Source: Nautilus pompilius (Eukaryota; Mollusca; Cephalopoda; Nautilida; Nautilidae). Taken from it: a stretch of 64,000 bases of DNA. Within the stretch, counting starts at the first letter, position 1; every line of letters starts with the position of its first letter. The stretch lies in assembly GCA_018389105.1 (NCBI GenBank), contig JACATO010000612.1:964501-1028500 (forward strand), written 5' to 3'. The notes beneath the pieces are model-generated. The model was not told the origin of the DNA and searched no databases. It saw nothing but the letters and a program-made list of their open reading frames with translations. A program made the position numbers and the translations under genes. Below, piece by piece: positions 1 to 12,983 of the stretch.

Positions 1-1455
1 ATATTCGTAATCAGCGACCTTCAAAACCCCAGAAAACACTCCTAGATGGTCTGCCAAAGAAAAAAAATAAAAATTTGTTGACCAGTGTAATTATCTAGCG
101 CTGTTTACGACTGCGCCAGCGGTAAAGAAAACTTGGCGTCTGTCTACGTCCGGGAAACTTTCGCTTGTACTCCCTTTTCTCGCGAAGCGGGTCCCTTTCA
201 GAAGTCAGTTCGAGCCCTGGGTGTGCGATATAAATAAGGCACCAGAGAACCCCCCTTTCGGCTTGATTTTAGTCCCTTTGATCTCGTCATAGTGAAAGTA
301 GGCATGTGCATGGACGCCCCAGCAGGGTTTTTTCCGGGAGGGGAGGGGCAAAATGAAACATGTCCACAAGATATATTTCAACTTGGGTGGGGAGAGGGGA
401 TGGGACATGTGCACGCTCTGCCAGTGCCTTATATTGTATTTTCCTATATTGCTACTCTCTGGCCGGGTGCGACCAGACTCGTTTGTCAAAAAATGGTGTC
501 GTCATTACATTACTATTACACTTCATGGTCTACTTTCGAGGGGAGGGGGGGGCTTCCCTCTTTAACCCCTTGCGGACGACACTTGGGGAAAAGTCGTGGT
601 CACGTGCTGTATCCGGCCGTATTGAACACATCCTTCATCCTTGCACTTTCTTCCGTACAGGGGCAGACGCTGGTCTGGAGTTTGTGTTGGTTCGGTAGAA
701 TAAACGTGTAAAATCATGGCGTTTCATCTGGAACGCGGGTTGTTGTTTTTTTTGTTTTTTTTTAAAAAAAAAATATAACTAATAAGTAAAAGAAACGAAT
801 CCTTAATGTTGTAATTATCACCACTCGTTTCTACAAAATTAATTCCTAAAAGTCGATCAGGGTCTAGATTTTGAGGGTAGTAGTTAGGCGGACATTTAAT
901 TAATATAAATTTTAAAAAGCGTTTATCAGACTTATCGCTGAAGTCTACGAAGGACTCAGATGACGTCACTTCCTGCGCTTTGTAATAGATGACGTAGTGA
1001 TGGTGTTTAAATGACACACACCATAAAAGTTCCAAAGCTATCGATTTCTGAACTAATGGATATGAACTTATTTATTTCTTTCAATTCCTTTTTTGTTATA
1101 CAATTTTGAAAACCATTCATTAACATTTTTAACATTAAAGCTGAACTTAATGCGGCGGAGTCTGCAGAGAAATTGTCCAGTGTATTTAGGACGGGTTAAG
1201 GGTGCTGACCACGCCCTGCTCTGATGATCACAAACGTTAATCGAGACCATAGCGAAATCAAACCCATCTTTTGCACGTGTATCACTTATTTGTCTACTTG
1301 ATATACAGATTTGGTACAAATCTAACTCGGATGCTCCGGGGCGAGTTCCCGCAGTTTGGTCTCTTGTCGCGCTCTTCTGTACCGCATAACCCGCACGAGT
1401 TTCCTCCCACATTTAAAAGCAAAGGAATTCTAGCAGGGATCTTCCGGGTATTTCT
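1..1455. other. Intergenic, no supported gene
   Basis: Open frames of 70-139 codons occur on both strands but overlap one another, have no recognisable domain, and lie in low-complexity sequence. A TGACGTCA palindrome is present at 961-968. I see no gene I can support here. Confidence 0.5.
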
Positions 1456-1459
1456 GCTC

Positions 1460-2460
1460 GAGACAGCGGTTCGCCGGCGATGATAATCTGAACCGCAGGA
1501 AGTCTCTAGCCACGCGGTAGACTCCGCCCCGTCTGTCCACCGCTACGGCCATTGGTCGCTTCAACGAGTTTATCCCGAAATAAATCTTCGAGTCCGGTGT
1601 CAGACGGTAAATCGTCTCCTTTCACCGGTCGGCCAGGTAGATGTACCCTGATTCGTCGGTGTCGATGCCTTGCGGGTCGACGAGAGCGTGCTCCCCCGGC
1701 CCCGCGGTAAACGAACGTAACTTTCTGCAGCCTGGTGTCCCAGCAGATCAGCTGCTTCGTGCCCCAGTCGGAAATCAATACCTGTCTGATCCCGGCCGCT
1801 CTCACGTGGTACGGAAAGCGAACGAGTTCCACGTCACGGTAGTCTTCTAGAATGCTGGCGATTATCTCCCCTTGTTGCGATACTACGTCTACGCCAGCCG
1901 GATACTCGCTCCCGCAAAAGAAGACATTGACAGTCCAACCGAAGGGCCGCGATGCCCTGGTACGGTGGCTTCGTCGTTATGGACTTCTGCACAGCCAGCA
2001 CGCGTTGACACGAAATGATGCGGATGCTGTTGCTGTCTGGCAAGGTGACGGCGAAGTTTCCATCCGCTCCGAGAGTCATGCCATACGGCTCGGATGGCAT
2101 CCGTAACTGGTCCAGGAGATGTCCAGACTCGGAGAACACTTTCACACTCATGTTCCACCAGTCTACCCCGGCAATCCAGCCATTGCGCAAGACCACGATG
2201 TCATCCAGGCAACTTCCGTCTTCGATACCGGCGATCGGGGAGAATTTTTCCACGAGTGTAAGATCGTTCCTCAAGCCCTCACCGTCCGGCTCCCGACTCT
2301 TCAAGAAAACGGCTTTCCCGGACGGAGCTTCGTCCGCCATCTCTCGAAGAAGCTTAAGCCCGTCCCCCGCTCGTTGTGTAGACGAGCTCGCGCGGACGAG
2401 GAACCGAGGGCCGCCATCAAATGATTCGCTTCCCTCGTGCGGGTTTCAGAACGCGTTCTT
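1460..2460 (-). pseudogene. NHL/TRIM-like beta-propeller pseudogene
   Basis: Reading the minus strand, one frame from about 2460 (ATG at 2340) gives propeller-like sequence (DDIVVLRNGWIAGVDWWN, then EPYGMTLGADGNFAVTLPDS). It shifts frame near 1941-1950 and continues as NVFFCGSEYPAGVDVVSQQ and VLISDWGTKQLICWD. It shifts again near 1688-1706 into ALVDPQGIDTDESGYIYLAD, meets an in-frame TGA at 1622-1624, and stays propeller-like to about 1480. The repeated pattern 'GI..D..G.IYLAD' with 'V.V.D..GGVY' is the NHL-type blade signature seen in TRIM2/3-like proteins, which are expanded in molluscs. The stretch has no introns. Two frameshifts plus a stop mean it is probably a decayed copy. Homopolymer assembly errors could explain the frameshifts (both lie in G/C runs) but not the TGA. 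No RING or B-box is visible upstream. Confidence 0.5.
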
Positions 2461-2689
2461 TGTTTCCTCATCACCTGCAGTTTCCTAGAAGCTATCTTAA
2501 CGGAAAGAGAAAACCCGGCGCGTGTCGTGACCCCGCTTTCTTTGCCCCTTCTTCCTGTCGTGCACGCTCTTTCTTCTACGCAATAAACATGGCTGAAGTC
2601 GACTTTGTCATCACGCACCACACCTGTTACCGAGATTAGCTGATTGAGTCACCTGACACACTTTTGCAATCGTTATCACTTCACGTGCC

Positions 2690-2890
2690 CCGTGACCCTG
2701 TAGTTCGTTTGGGGCAGCTCGTGTGGTTGTCTAGGGCACTTTACAACCTGGCGGAGCCCATCCCTCCCCAGGTCGAAAGTCAAGGTGGATGTCAGCGACA
2801 GCTCATACCTCCGACCCCACCGGTGATCGAACCCGAAACACAAGGGTTGACGAGCGAACTCGCTAGCGATCGATATGCGTACGATTAATC
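2690..2890 (-). repeat. tRNA-derived SINE-like segment
   Basis: On the minus strand a tRNA-like head is visible: an A-box-like stretch (tagcgagttcg) about 40 bases before a good B box (ggttcgatcacc, near 2820-2832), followed by an unrelated G-rich body. It does not fold as a complete tRNA, so a SINE is more likely than a functional tRNA gene. The boundaries are approximate. Confidence 0.35.
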
Positions 2891-4019
2891 ATGGATGGTG
2901 AAAGATTCACCGAAATTCAAGCAGTTTTGAGTGTTTACCATTATTTCCATGATTTTGTTTTATTGCTCAAATTATTAATCAGGAAAAAAAAAATTATCAG
3001 ACGCAAATAGGAAATATCTCCTATCGATTAATCGGAAACGAACCCCTCCTCTCCCCCTCTCGTGTTTTGCGGCAGGACAAGTAGAGATGCCAAGACTCTG
3101 TACAGCGCCCTGACTTTCACAACCAGGAAGCCATCATTGCTTCTGTAAAAGAGCTGGCCGTCGAAGCAATTCTTAAACTAATTATTAATATCCCCATTGA
3201 CTACGCTTGCCGGGGATTTATTTCACCCACCAACGAGTTTATTACCAAAATGGATGTTTTCTCGTATCTAATCCTGGTGGAGTCTCAGCCAATTCGTAAT
3301 TTCCATCGCTAAAATCGCTTAGCTGCCCGTGGCTTATTGGTGGGAGATCCAGGAAGTCGTCGATAAGCCGTTTCTAAGACTACCAAAATATTTAAATTTA
3401 CCGAGATTCCCTTGAAATAGATAACACGGGTCAAGCAACGCGCACAAGTTGTTTTCAGTTACGAATTAAATGGAGTTACTTTATTCGTCAAAAGACTATA
3501 TTTCTGTTAATCCAGCGTACATTGGCTGATATTAGTATCCGTTTTTTAATATCCCACAGCCATTTATTTTAAAATGTATTCATTTAGAAATTATGTCACT
3601 TATTATTCTTTCATATTTCTTTACAAAAGATTTCAAAAAATTTATTTTATGCCTATCACGACGGGTCAATATGAACACTTCAGTTTTAGTTTTTCACGAG
3701 GCAGAGAGCCAACGTAACTTGTACACAACTCCCACACGCTTTGCTTAAAGGCAATCATACCACGTGACAAATGCAATGTCTAGATATTTTCTTTTTCGTC
3801 GTTTCTCATCTATCTTTTATGTATTTCTTTTGTAAAAAAAAAAAAAAAATAATAATAAAATAGTCTTTATTTCTTCAAAATGTCTTCTTCCGCGATCATC
3901 ATCGTCTGCCGGTCCTGCGCCCCGTGAGACCTGGCACTTCCGTTTTCGGCAGGAAATGGGTAAGTCTTTGTTTAACTAGATCTCGCTCTTTTTTGGCTGT
4001 GAGAGGGAACCGAAGATGG
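2891..4019. other. Non-coding, AT-rich stretch
   Basis: No open frame with recognisable content. It contains an A-run with AATAAT tracts at about 3834-3860. Nothing else seen. Confidence 0.4.
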
Positions 4020-4027
4020 CTGGAAAC

Positions 4028-4291
4028 CAGGGGCGGACTGAGAGTATTATAGGCCCTCGGGCATAACTGTTCACTGGGCCCCTTCTGATGTCAGAGGCTA
4101 CAAAGCGCCAGATAAGGGGGGTGTCAATTTAAAAAAAAAAATTTTTAAATTAGTTGTCTCAGACTGCATCTGAAGTATATTGGAGTATCCATTTAATAGA
4201 ATTTATATGGGAATCTCTTGCAGCTGTGGGCCCCTTGTAGCTATGGGCCCTCGGGCAGTGCCCGATTGACCGATGGCTCAGTCCGCCCCTG
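4028..4291. mobile_element. hAT-type MITE with perfect 8-bp target duplication
   Basis: A 264-bp element is bounded by 15-bp perfect terminal inverted repeats: CAGGGGCGGACTGAG at 4028-4042 and its reverse complement at 4277-4291. It is flanked by an exact 8-bp direct repeat, CTGGAAAC, at 4020-4027 and 4292-4299. An 8-bp target-site duplication with CAGGG-type termini is characteristic of the hAT superfamily. There is no coding capacity, so it is a non-autonomous copy. The sub-terminal regions also share a GGCCCTCGGGCA motif. The perfect duplication suggests fairly recent insertion. Confidence 0.85.
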
Positions 4292-4299
4292 CTGGAAAC

Positions 4300-6365
4300 C
4301 CACGGCGATGGGGGCTGGTACAGAAGAGCGAGAACTGTGTTACCGGGGGGGGGGGTATGGCACCCTAATTGAGACAATATTGGAAGATGCATCTTTAAAA
4401 ATGTTTACAGCCTTGACACACCGTTGCATTTCCAAAAGAAGTTAATACACTAAGGGTGCTTAGTAAAGAGGCTCTGCGAACGGCAAGACAATGTTTAGTT
4501 AGCTGTGTTAGGGTTAAAATGTAGTTTTACAACGTAACACGAACAATGTATACTTTGTTTAAAAACAGAGACGGCGCGATACATCTGTAGTTTTAACGCC
4601 CGTCTCTGGTGTTTTGTCATCCTCTATGTTACGCATTTGATGCTAACGCCCACCTGGTTGGCTCTGTATCGTTGTGCATTATCCAGAAAAAAATATCTTA
4701 AACGGCCAGGTAATCCAAAGAGTTTGAGATACGTCATCAAAAGGTCCGCATTTTCACCCGGTAGGTTCAGATACCCCGAAATCTACGTTAGACTTTACTG
4801 GAAATGGAAGGATAAGTTGGAATTTGTTCTACCTCTTGGCTTAATTTAAACGTCGATCGCTAGAGAGAGGGGGAATCCATCATCAACCACTTTTATTGGA
4901 GAAAACTTGTCACGATGAACGTGTGTCCGCCACACAGACAGAACTTTGTTAAAGGCTTCCGGCTAATTTTAATGTTGTTGCCATGATGTTATAAAGGAAA
5001 CAACAATTTCCTTTGTGGCCCTGTAATTTCATGTGACTCTGAAGGGCTGCTCGCGGGAATTTACGGGCGCCGATAGACTGACAGGTTACCTACCGTCAAT
5101 CGAAAAAGCGTCCGTTTTACATTCGCCAAATTAAAATACCGATCGAAGGGCTCGTCCCAAACCGAAGATAAAGACGACGATAAGATGAATGGACCGTGTA
5201 GGAAAGGCGGCAATTAAAGCATCAGGAAGTAACATTAGAAAATGGTGGAGGATAAATTTTAAGGAAGAACTTACCGATGTGCCAGCCAGTACGCATCACT
5301 CTAAAGCTGACAGACAGACCATTTAAGGATATCACGCGGACCGTCGGATATAACCCACCCTGGAAAACCTCGAAATTACGGATGCATACATCGTCCCAGC
5401 CATTCAGTAAGGGGAAAGTTATCAGTGGATGATAGCAGACGCGTTCGTAGATAAAACTTTAAAAAATGAATTTCGGGAAATCTCTTAAAAACGGAAATTA
5501 AGCTCCGAAATTATAAGTGAAAGTGTATAAGACGATATCTGGATGTTCAGTACAGTATTTGGTTTTTAGTTGATCTTATTATTAAGATAAAGCTTTAGAA
5601 TTATGTATCTATATTAAACGCATTGGGATGTGAGATACATTTGACAGAAACTGCACAGTGAAATAAATGTAACTTGCAGAGAGAAAGTTAACATTACAAA
5701 TTCTCTTCAGACGGGATTTGATTAAATGTTGTAAATACACACGTGAAAAGATGGAATTTTCATATAGAAAACAAGTGGTCAATGTTTTCTAACGACCTTT
5801 AACGGCGAGTACGCACCGGGACCTATTACTGTTTCTGCGACCATCGTGTGGAATCCAAGTGTGATATCCGAATTCAGTCTCTTGTGACTTTGTTCGTGCT
5901 GTACCGTGCCTCCCGGAAAAGGTTCGCAACCTCGCCTTTGTTTGGATGGCTGACTTATCAAGCTAATAGATATTTCCCCGTCTATTAGTTCTAATTACTT
6001 TTTCCTTCACACGCCCATCGCGTTCGAAAATAAAAATAAGAAGAAATAAATAAAGCGACGTCTTAGCATGAAGATAAGGTTGTTTATAGTTTCCGATCCA
6101 GAAGTCAGCGGGAAGGGTCGCGGAAAAGGGGTTCACAACACCGGCCGTATTCATGGATATCGCCCACTCCATTAGATCTGCGCTCTTTAGAGATGGAAGA
6201 AGACGGGAGTAGTTGGGATAACCGTACGTGGAGGGGCGAAAAAAATAAGATTTATATATATATATGTATACCAGTGGCGATTTGCATCCCTAAGAGTTCT
6301 TGCGATTGCAGATATTTGGTGCTTTCAGAAAGGTCTATAACTGTGACACGCACCATTAAATTTTC
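4300..6365. other. Intergenic, no supported gene
   Basis: A G-run is present at about 4345-4355. Short open frames show no domain content. I see nothing I can annotate. Confidence 0.4.
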
Positions 6366-6368
6366 TCT

Positions 6369-6605
6369 CAATGAGACATCACCATAGACGCCAAAAGAAA
6401 TACCTACTATTAATATCGAACTCTCCCGATGAGAAAGCACAAAAGGTCAATGAGACATCACCATGGACGCCAAAAGAAATACCTACTATTAATATAGAAC
6501 TCTCCCGATGAGAAAGCACAAAAGGTCAATGAAAAGGTCCCCATGGACGCCAAAAGAAATACCTACTATTAATATCGAACTCTCCCGATGAGAAAACACA
6601 AAAGG
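6369..6605. repeat. 79-bp tandem repeat, three copies
   Basis: Units start at 6369, 6448 and 6527 (caatgagacatcaccatgga in the first two). They are nearly identical, differing by a few substitutions such as catag/catgg and atatcgaa/atatagaa. The third copy has a changed 5' part (caatgaaaaggtccccatgg). Confidence 0.85.
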
Positions 6606-9165
6606 CCCTCCCAAAGAAAGATGAGGTTGAAATAAAAATGAAACATTTAGTGGCCAAACCAGACATGCTTTAAGATTCTACTAATTATTGTTATTAACAG
6701 ATTTTCTGTCTTTTTTGTTGTTTAATCTACCATATTGAATAGAAAGCCATTTGGAAAACCACAGGTATTCTTAATACATATTGTTTCAACCTCACAGTGC
6801 ATGGAATAAATAATCATGGAGAATCTCTCTGGCAGGGGCGGACTGAACCTGGAAGGATGGGCCGGTTCATTATTTTTTTGTTTAAGATATGTTTTCTAAA
6901 AACAACAACAACAACAACCACAACCCCCCTGATGTTTTGTAGGTTTATTTATAGCACTAATAATAATAAGAATATTAATAATACCACTGACAGTTACAGC
7001 GCTTTTACGCATATTCTTCTGTTGTTGCATGCATTATTTGCACACGTTAGCATTTGGCAATACTTCTTTCTGTGTTAGTTTATTTTTAGCTAATTAAATG
7101 AAAATATTTGTATCCAATTAATTATTAGTTGCTACACGATCAATACTCAATATTCTCAATCAAAACGAAGTGGTAAGAGCTTTTGTATATTTCATTTTTT
7201 TTATATTCTATATACGTATCTGAGTCGATGTAGGGATGGATTAAGTGAAACATAATTACGGAGAAAGAGAGAAATGGGATCAGCGGGAGAAATCCTTTAT
7301 TTCCTGTAAATCTTATATATTATTGCCGGCCTACCGTGTATTACAGACATAGATGTATGCGGCACACACCCCTTACAAAAGGTTTAGTTCATCTAACTGT
7401 GCCGAAAAGATGTACATATAGGTTATAAAGGATACACATTTCGAAAATAATATCGAATCTTTTGTTATATATCCTGTTATTATCCCAGCTACCCCCCCAT
7501 TTCCTCACAGATAGACTTTAATCTATCCATTTATGCTGAAATAAATTTGGAGTTTAAAGACTGTAGATTTGGAAAATGATAGATACGTTTTTCTCGCACG
7601 TCTTGCAAGGGTTAATGTCGGGGTTACACAAATGATCAACCTAAGATAATTGGCACGTATATTACTTTTGCTTTATAGTAAAGTATTCTAAATAGCTAGT
7701 ATATGAAAATAGAGAGTTCGATCACTAAGAAACATCAACCAAGAAAAAAAAAACGATCATCAACATTAAACAGCATATTTAAGTTATGTTTACAGAATAT
7801 ATTCTTAACAACATTACACACTAAAAAAATATATAATAGAATATATAATTAAAATATAAAGGTCGACAAACAGTCACCCGTCTTCGTTATCTTTTGTGTG
7901 CACGCTTTCCCACTACAGTTTTAGCACATTTCAAGACGGTAATGGTGGCATGTACATCTGGTGCCACATGACAATTGCAATGCTGTTTTCACAATGAGAG
8001 TACCCGCATCACCTCGAGTGTAGATTATGTTACAGGCCCGCTTTTTTCGCATTCAAAACGTAGCTGTCCCCTTGTTTCGGAATCTCTGTATTTACACGAT
8101 ACAACCCACAAATACCGTTATCCTAACCGGTATTCAGATCCTGCCCCCGGATAGTATTTAGTAGCAATGGGTAAATAGATGTACACCGGTTCTTTTAAGT
8201 CTTTTTAAGTAATATCATTTTAAAATGATAATATTTAAAATAACTTCTCTGCAGTCGGTAATTTTAATGTAATAATAGCGCAGTCATTTATGGCGTATGT
8301 GTACAGGAACAGACCAAAAAAAATCAGCTTTAAGGCATGGACATACGCAAGATGTCAGAAAAAATTAATCAAACCCTTATTATTTATATAAATGTCTTTT
8401 TTTCTCGCTGTTTTTGCATTCGGCGAATGTCGACTACTTTGGCTGCGTAAGTGTACAATCGAAAACGATTCCACGCATTTTATAGCTGACTTTTGCCACC
8501 TTAATACATTCCAGACGTGCCGAGAAATTGGGATGCTGGAAAGAGGAAAACTCCCGTCATTAAGGACTTCATCCAATATTCCACTAAACAATCTGTTGGG
8601 GCCCAATAAGTACAGAGCACACTCCTCGTAGAGGTGAACAAAATTCGTCACTGGTAATTTGGTCTCTTTCCGGTCCCACCTTAGCAGCGTTGTTTTTAAC
8701 CGCTGGCCCCAGTCTATTCTGTTTCAAGTTGACCCTATTCAAAGTGCGGGAGAGTTACCGGGCAAAAACCACTGCTGTTGTAAGGTACGTGAATGATGGA
8801 AATCTTATTTCGGATTTACCTGTCAAAGATTAATCAAGTAAACGTAGAAATGAATTATTGAGTGCCAAATTTTCCGAAACTAGTTGTACTTACGACCACT
8901 TTGTTGGAGAATTATTTGATGGCGTAAGCGATATGAGGGGCCTTGACAATTAACTCAAATCGAAAAGTTCAAGGTCGTGCTATACCCAATACTTTTTATG
9001 TGATTTTACTCTCATATTCTTAATCCTCGTATTTGTGGACTGTTTCTGTGTACTAGAAGTAAGAAACTTCTTTGGCCTATTAAATCGTCTGGGCTTCTTT
9101 ATAGGTGAATCATACCACAAAAAAAGAGAGGGATATTTGAACTTAACATCTCCAGAAAACAAAAG
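6606..9165. other. AT-rich intergenic sequence
   Basis: At 6835-6848 there is a solitary CAGGGGCGGACTGA terminus resembling the MITE end at 4028, with no partner end found nearby. An (AAC)n run lies at about 6902-6920. No supported gene. Confidence 0.4.
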
Positions 9166-9169
9166 ATGA

Positions 9170-9780
9170 TGACAACGAACATCTCAGGTTTCAAGATACA
9201 GGAGTTATGAGATGGTGGGCCAAGAGAAAGACATTAAACTGGTTATTCTATAAAACACACCATCTCTATGTAGATATAATTACGATACTTTGCAAAATTT
9301 TCGAAATCTGACCAAATTTGAAGTAAAAAAAACTTTCGGGAACCGAAACATTATGTCAAAATCTGTGAGTTTAAGACGTTATCAACAGCACATTTTTTTA
9401 CTGAAATATTTAAACATGTGGGACGAGTTTCTCCGATATCTTCAGACAAAGAAGTAGACTTCATTGTAGCATAGCCAACCAAACATCCAGTGATGATACT
9501 GATAACGTCATATGCAACTGTGCCAATATCCGTAAACGTTAGAAGTATATCGAAATAAGAAAAGATGGCCGACAAAAGAACAGTAAATCAAAGACCTGTT
9601 GATCAAAAGCACAACTTTTCTCCGAGTTGATATTTTCAAACCAACTGTTGATGTTATTTTAGTGTGCCTCAAAAACCATTTCTCTGATAATGATGAATTA
9701 ATAAAAGAAACTCAATACCTGGATTCCAGATCGTTTCCAGAAATTAATTCAAACCTCGGTTGTACAGCTTGCAACTAAAA
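9170..9780 (+). mobile_element. hAT-like transposase remnant
   Basis: Plus-strand fragments in more than one frame resemble the C-terminal half of hAT transposases of the ZMYM1/DUF4371 kind: TGVMRWWAKRKTLNWLF near 9205-9250, and FKPTVDVILVCLKNHFSDND near 9635-9695, followed by an expected F/D-rich stretch. Stops and frameshifts separate the pieces. No terminal repeats were found. It sits immediately before a mariner remnant, so this is a transposon cluster. Confidence 0.4.
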
Positions 9781-10059
9781 GAAAACTTATATATATATAT
9801 CACAGAAAAAATAAAACCACTCTCTAATTCTGTTTTTAAATTTATCATGTTAATAGGATAATTCAAACAATTTTCTGTCATTACCATTCAGTATAGATTG
9901 CGAAATCACGAAAAACACCCCGGATTCCAAGTTTAAATGGACTTTACATTGTGTCTAATGTTTATAGCTTTTCTTTCTATTAAATTGTCACAAACGTCTT
10001 GTCGATTTTTTTTACCGCAACAACGAGACTTCATATCGCTGCTGAACGTGAGGCTTATT

Positions 10060-11051
10060 AATCAAAGTGAGTTCCATTACAATCAATACACCTCTGCCAA
10101 CGAGATAACAGCGCATTTATACCATTTTGAAAAAAAATTTGGATTTATGGAGTCAATAGACTGTTGGAAGGCAGTTTCAGTTGCTGCTTGGTTGGAGAAT
10201 GATTTCATATGGAAGAAGCTGTCGAGATGTTTGAAAAGATGGTGGTCTGTGGAAGAAAGGTCTGGTGATTAGGCTGGGCGAGGGAGAACTTCGTCCCCCA
10301 ACATGTTCGATTTCTGAAGAGAAACTTTTGCAGCATGAGGATAGGCATTGTCATGGAGCAGGATTGGGCCTCCCGTAGAGTTTCTGATGAACAACATTTA
10401 ATTCACGACAGGACCTTTCGGCTGTGATGGTTTCGCCAAGTTGCAAGAAGTTATAGTGGGTGACACCAGTTTCAGTCCACCAGACAGTGACCATGACCTT
10501 ACTTGGATGGAGGCTGGGTTTTGTAATGTCGTTAGGCACCGTGTCTCTGTCGAGCCACTGTCTGATCGTTTGCGATTGTCGTAAAGGATCCATTTTTCAT
10601 CACACGTAATGGTTCGGTCAAAAATGGGTCGTTTTTGTTTCTATATCAAGCGAAGAGCAGATCTCCTATCGACGATTTTGTTGTTGTTTTATTTAACTCG
10701 TGAGGAACCCACTTATCAAGCCCTTTTCACCTGTCCGATTGCGTCAAGATGCCGGTAAACAGTTTCAGTCCTTACGTCAAGCTCCCCAGCAATTTCTCGC
10801 ACTGTCTTTCTTGGATCGGCTTCAACTGAAGCTTTCACACGGTCGTCATCACAGCTGGAAGGACGTCCGCTACGTTCCTTATCTTCGAGGCTCACATCTC
10901 CTGATCGAAACTTTGCAAACCATCGTTGTACTGTTCGCTCATCTGCCGTGTCTTCGCCCCGTGGTCGCTTGATGTTACGAGTCGCCTCGCTCGCTTTGTG
11001 GCCCGGTTTGAAGTCGTGAAGCAAAATGGCACTAAAAACTTTTCTATCCAC
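10060..11051 (-). mobile_element. mariner transposase remnant
   Basis: The minus-strand ATG at 11051 opens a 111-residue frame with the mariner N-terminal helix-turn-helix (TVQRWFAKFRSGDVSLEDKE, GRPSS). The frame breaks near 10716. In another frame the family motif WVPHEL follows, then CDEKWILYDN (first catalytic D), SLHPSKVMVTVWW and GETITAE. Further on are HDNAYPHAA (second D) and SPDLSSTDHHLF (third D region), preceded by an in-frame TAA where tyrosine is expected. The C-terminal RWQRCID segment is frameshifted again near 10110. The order and spacing fit a D,D34D mariner of about 345 residues, now inactive. I could not place terminal inverted repeats with confidence. Confidence 0.85.
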
Positions 11052-11149
11052 GCTTCACTCAGATCCCTGAAACAAATATCCATTTTGTGATTTTTTAAAA
11101 AAAAAAGGTTGATTTTGCATAATGTCTGCCAAAGAACACGCCACAAAAC

Positions 11150-12920
11150 GATATATATAACTTACCTACATACACCTTCACAAGCATGAAAAAGGTGAGC
11201 TCCAAATTAACTATATGAAAACCGACAAAACTTTTGTAACAACCCAATGGTTTGTCGTAATGATTGGGTTAACGTATTATTATTACTAAATTTCCTACTT
11301 GTTCAACATAAAACAGCCCGCATTTTTTAATGTTACTTCCTGTTGATTTATTTGCCCCCCCTTTTTTCCTGGTTTGTTAGTCTACCTTATTTTCGTTTCA
11401 TCTACGGTTTTAGGGGAGCGGTCGTTATTCAGAATTTTTCCAACGTCAAACAAATGTCCCACCCTCCATCCACCCTGCTTTGCGAGACAGACCAGACACG
11501 CGCATTCGGCACAAGTATTCTGCGCACCTGTGATAGACCCCCCCGACCCTGCGTCACTACCAAGCGCTATCAAATATTAAGTTACGTCTACACTTCTCGC
11601 CCGGCATTGGGGCGAGACTTACTTCCATCGCTTGTCCGCGCGTTGTAATACAATTTAGCTGGGTTCGGGAAATTCAGGATACCTTTCTCGCTAACCGCGC
11701 GACCTTGGAAGGCGGTCAAGGTCGTCCGTCGGTTGCCGTGCGTGAGCTCTTCCGACATAAAGTCGCGTTTGTCCTCCGTGACGCTGAGCCTACCCGCTAT
11801 TCAAGAATACTTTTCCCTTTCAATCAGAACGCGGAGAAAGTTAAAAGTCCTGAGCCCGGGCCAACGCCGATTATTTGGGATATTTTTTAGATTATTCCTT
11901 TCCCCACTTACAATTTCCATTAAGTAACTGTGTCTTATTAATTTTTTTTTCCCCCTTTTCTAAAACGTTTCCGTACGTACGAGGACTTTACATCTCTCTT
12001 CAGATGTAAACCACTACTATAATTAAAACACACACCTTTACAAGCAGCCCATTGTCCGCCGACGTGGGATAACCCTCAAAGAAAATAGTTCCTAGAAATT
12101 TACCAACCTGTTTACCTCTAGCAACTTCTTAAATTCCTTCACGAAAAAGTTGGCTGTTGGAATGGTCTCGACTGATTGAAGCAGGGATTAAAAAACATTC
12201 TGATCGCCTCTCGTGTGATGTGAAGATTTTCCATTTGTACGTAATAGAGAACCGGATCCGACAGTGCACGCGTCAGTCTTACCACTTTCCCCTTTAAACA
12301 AGTGCCCCCGTATATTTTTCTAAGTAATAAAATACCGCGATGTTTGCCGTGTTCGATTTCCCAGTAAGAGTTTTTACACGGCCCGGTGGAGATCTCGCGC
12401 GCGAGCACCGGCTGCGAGAACAGATTCTTCAAGAACAGCGAGACAACACATTAGCGTGAAGCGGTCTCAGGACCCTTAGGCTTTGTACTGCAATACCTCT
12501 CCTCTCCCCCACCCCAGCCGCACTGAGACTTTTCTGTCTCATATCTGATGCAGTGATGGGCGACCACGGCTGCTTTCGTTTCGTTTCGTTTCGTTGTTCC
12601 GCAGACCGTCCAGATTTTTTTTTCCAATCTTTTAAAGACCCCCCTCCCACCGTTTAGCGTCCCCCACCCCCCACCGGCCAGACCGAACAAAACAACGACC
12701 CGATAATCGATGATCGTCTGCAAAGTCGTTCATCCAGACAGCTTTAATACGCTGTGTATAAAAATAAATAGGGGGAGTTAAAAAAAAATCCGTCATTTTT
12801 ATATTGATTTTTTTTAAAATTTTTTTTTACACGAACCGAAACCTAAACCTGAATTAACCCTTGTACTTCCGTTGACCCGATTTAGCACGGAAATTTCCGA
12901 AGGTGACGCGACGCTGTTCA
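11150..12920. other. Intergenic, no supported gene
   Basis: Mixed composition with several GC-rich, CpG-rich stretches and overlapping unsupported open frames on both strands. Nothing recognisable. Confidence 0.4.
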
Positions 12921-12924
12921 GGGA

Positions 12925-12926
12925 TC

Positions 12927-12982
<56 letters not shown>

Positions 12983-12983
12983 G
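12925..12983. repeat. (ATT)n microsatellite
   Basis: About 18 uninterrupted ATT/TTA units, passing into a short (AGA)n run. Confidence 0.95.

Noticed and set aside
292..711. 139-codon plus-strand open frame
   Set aside because: It overlaps open frames in the other plus-strand frames and on the minus strand, has low-complexity content and shows no domain.
2690..2890. Functional tRNA gene
   Set aside because: A and B boxes are recognisable but no acceptor stem or complete cloverleaf can be drawn, so it is listed as SINE-like.
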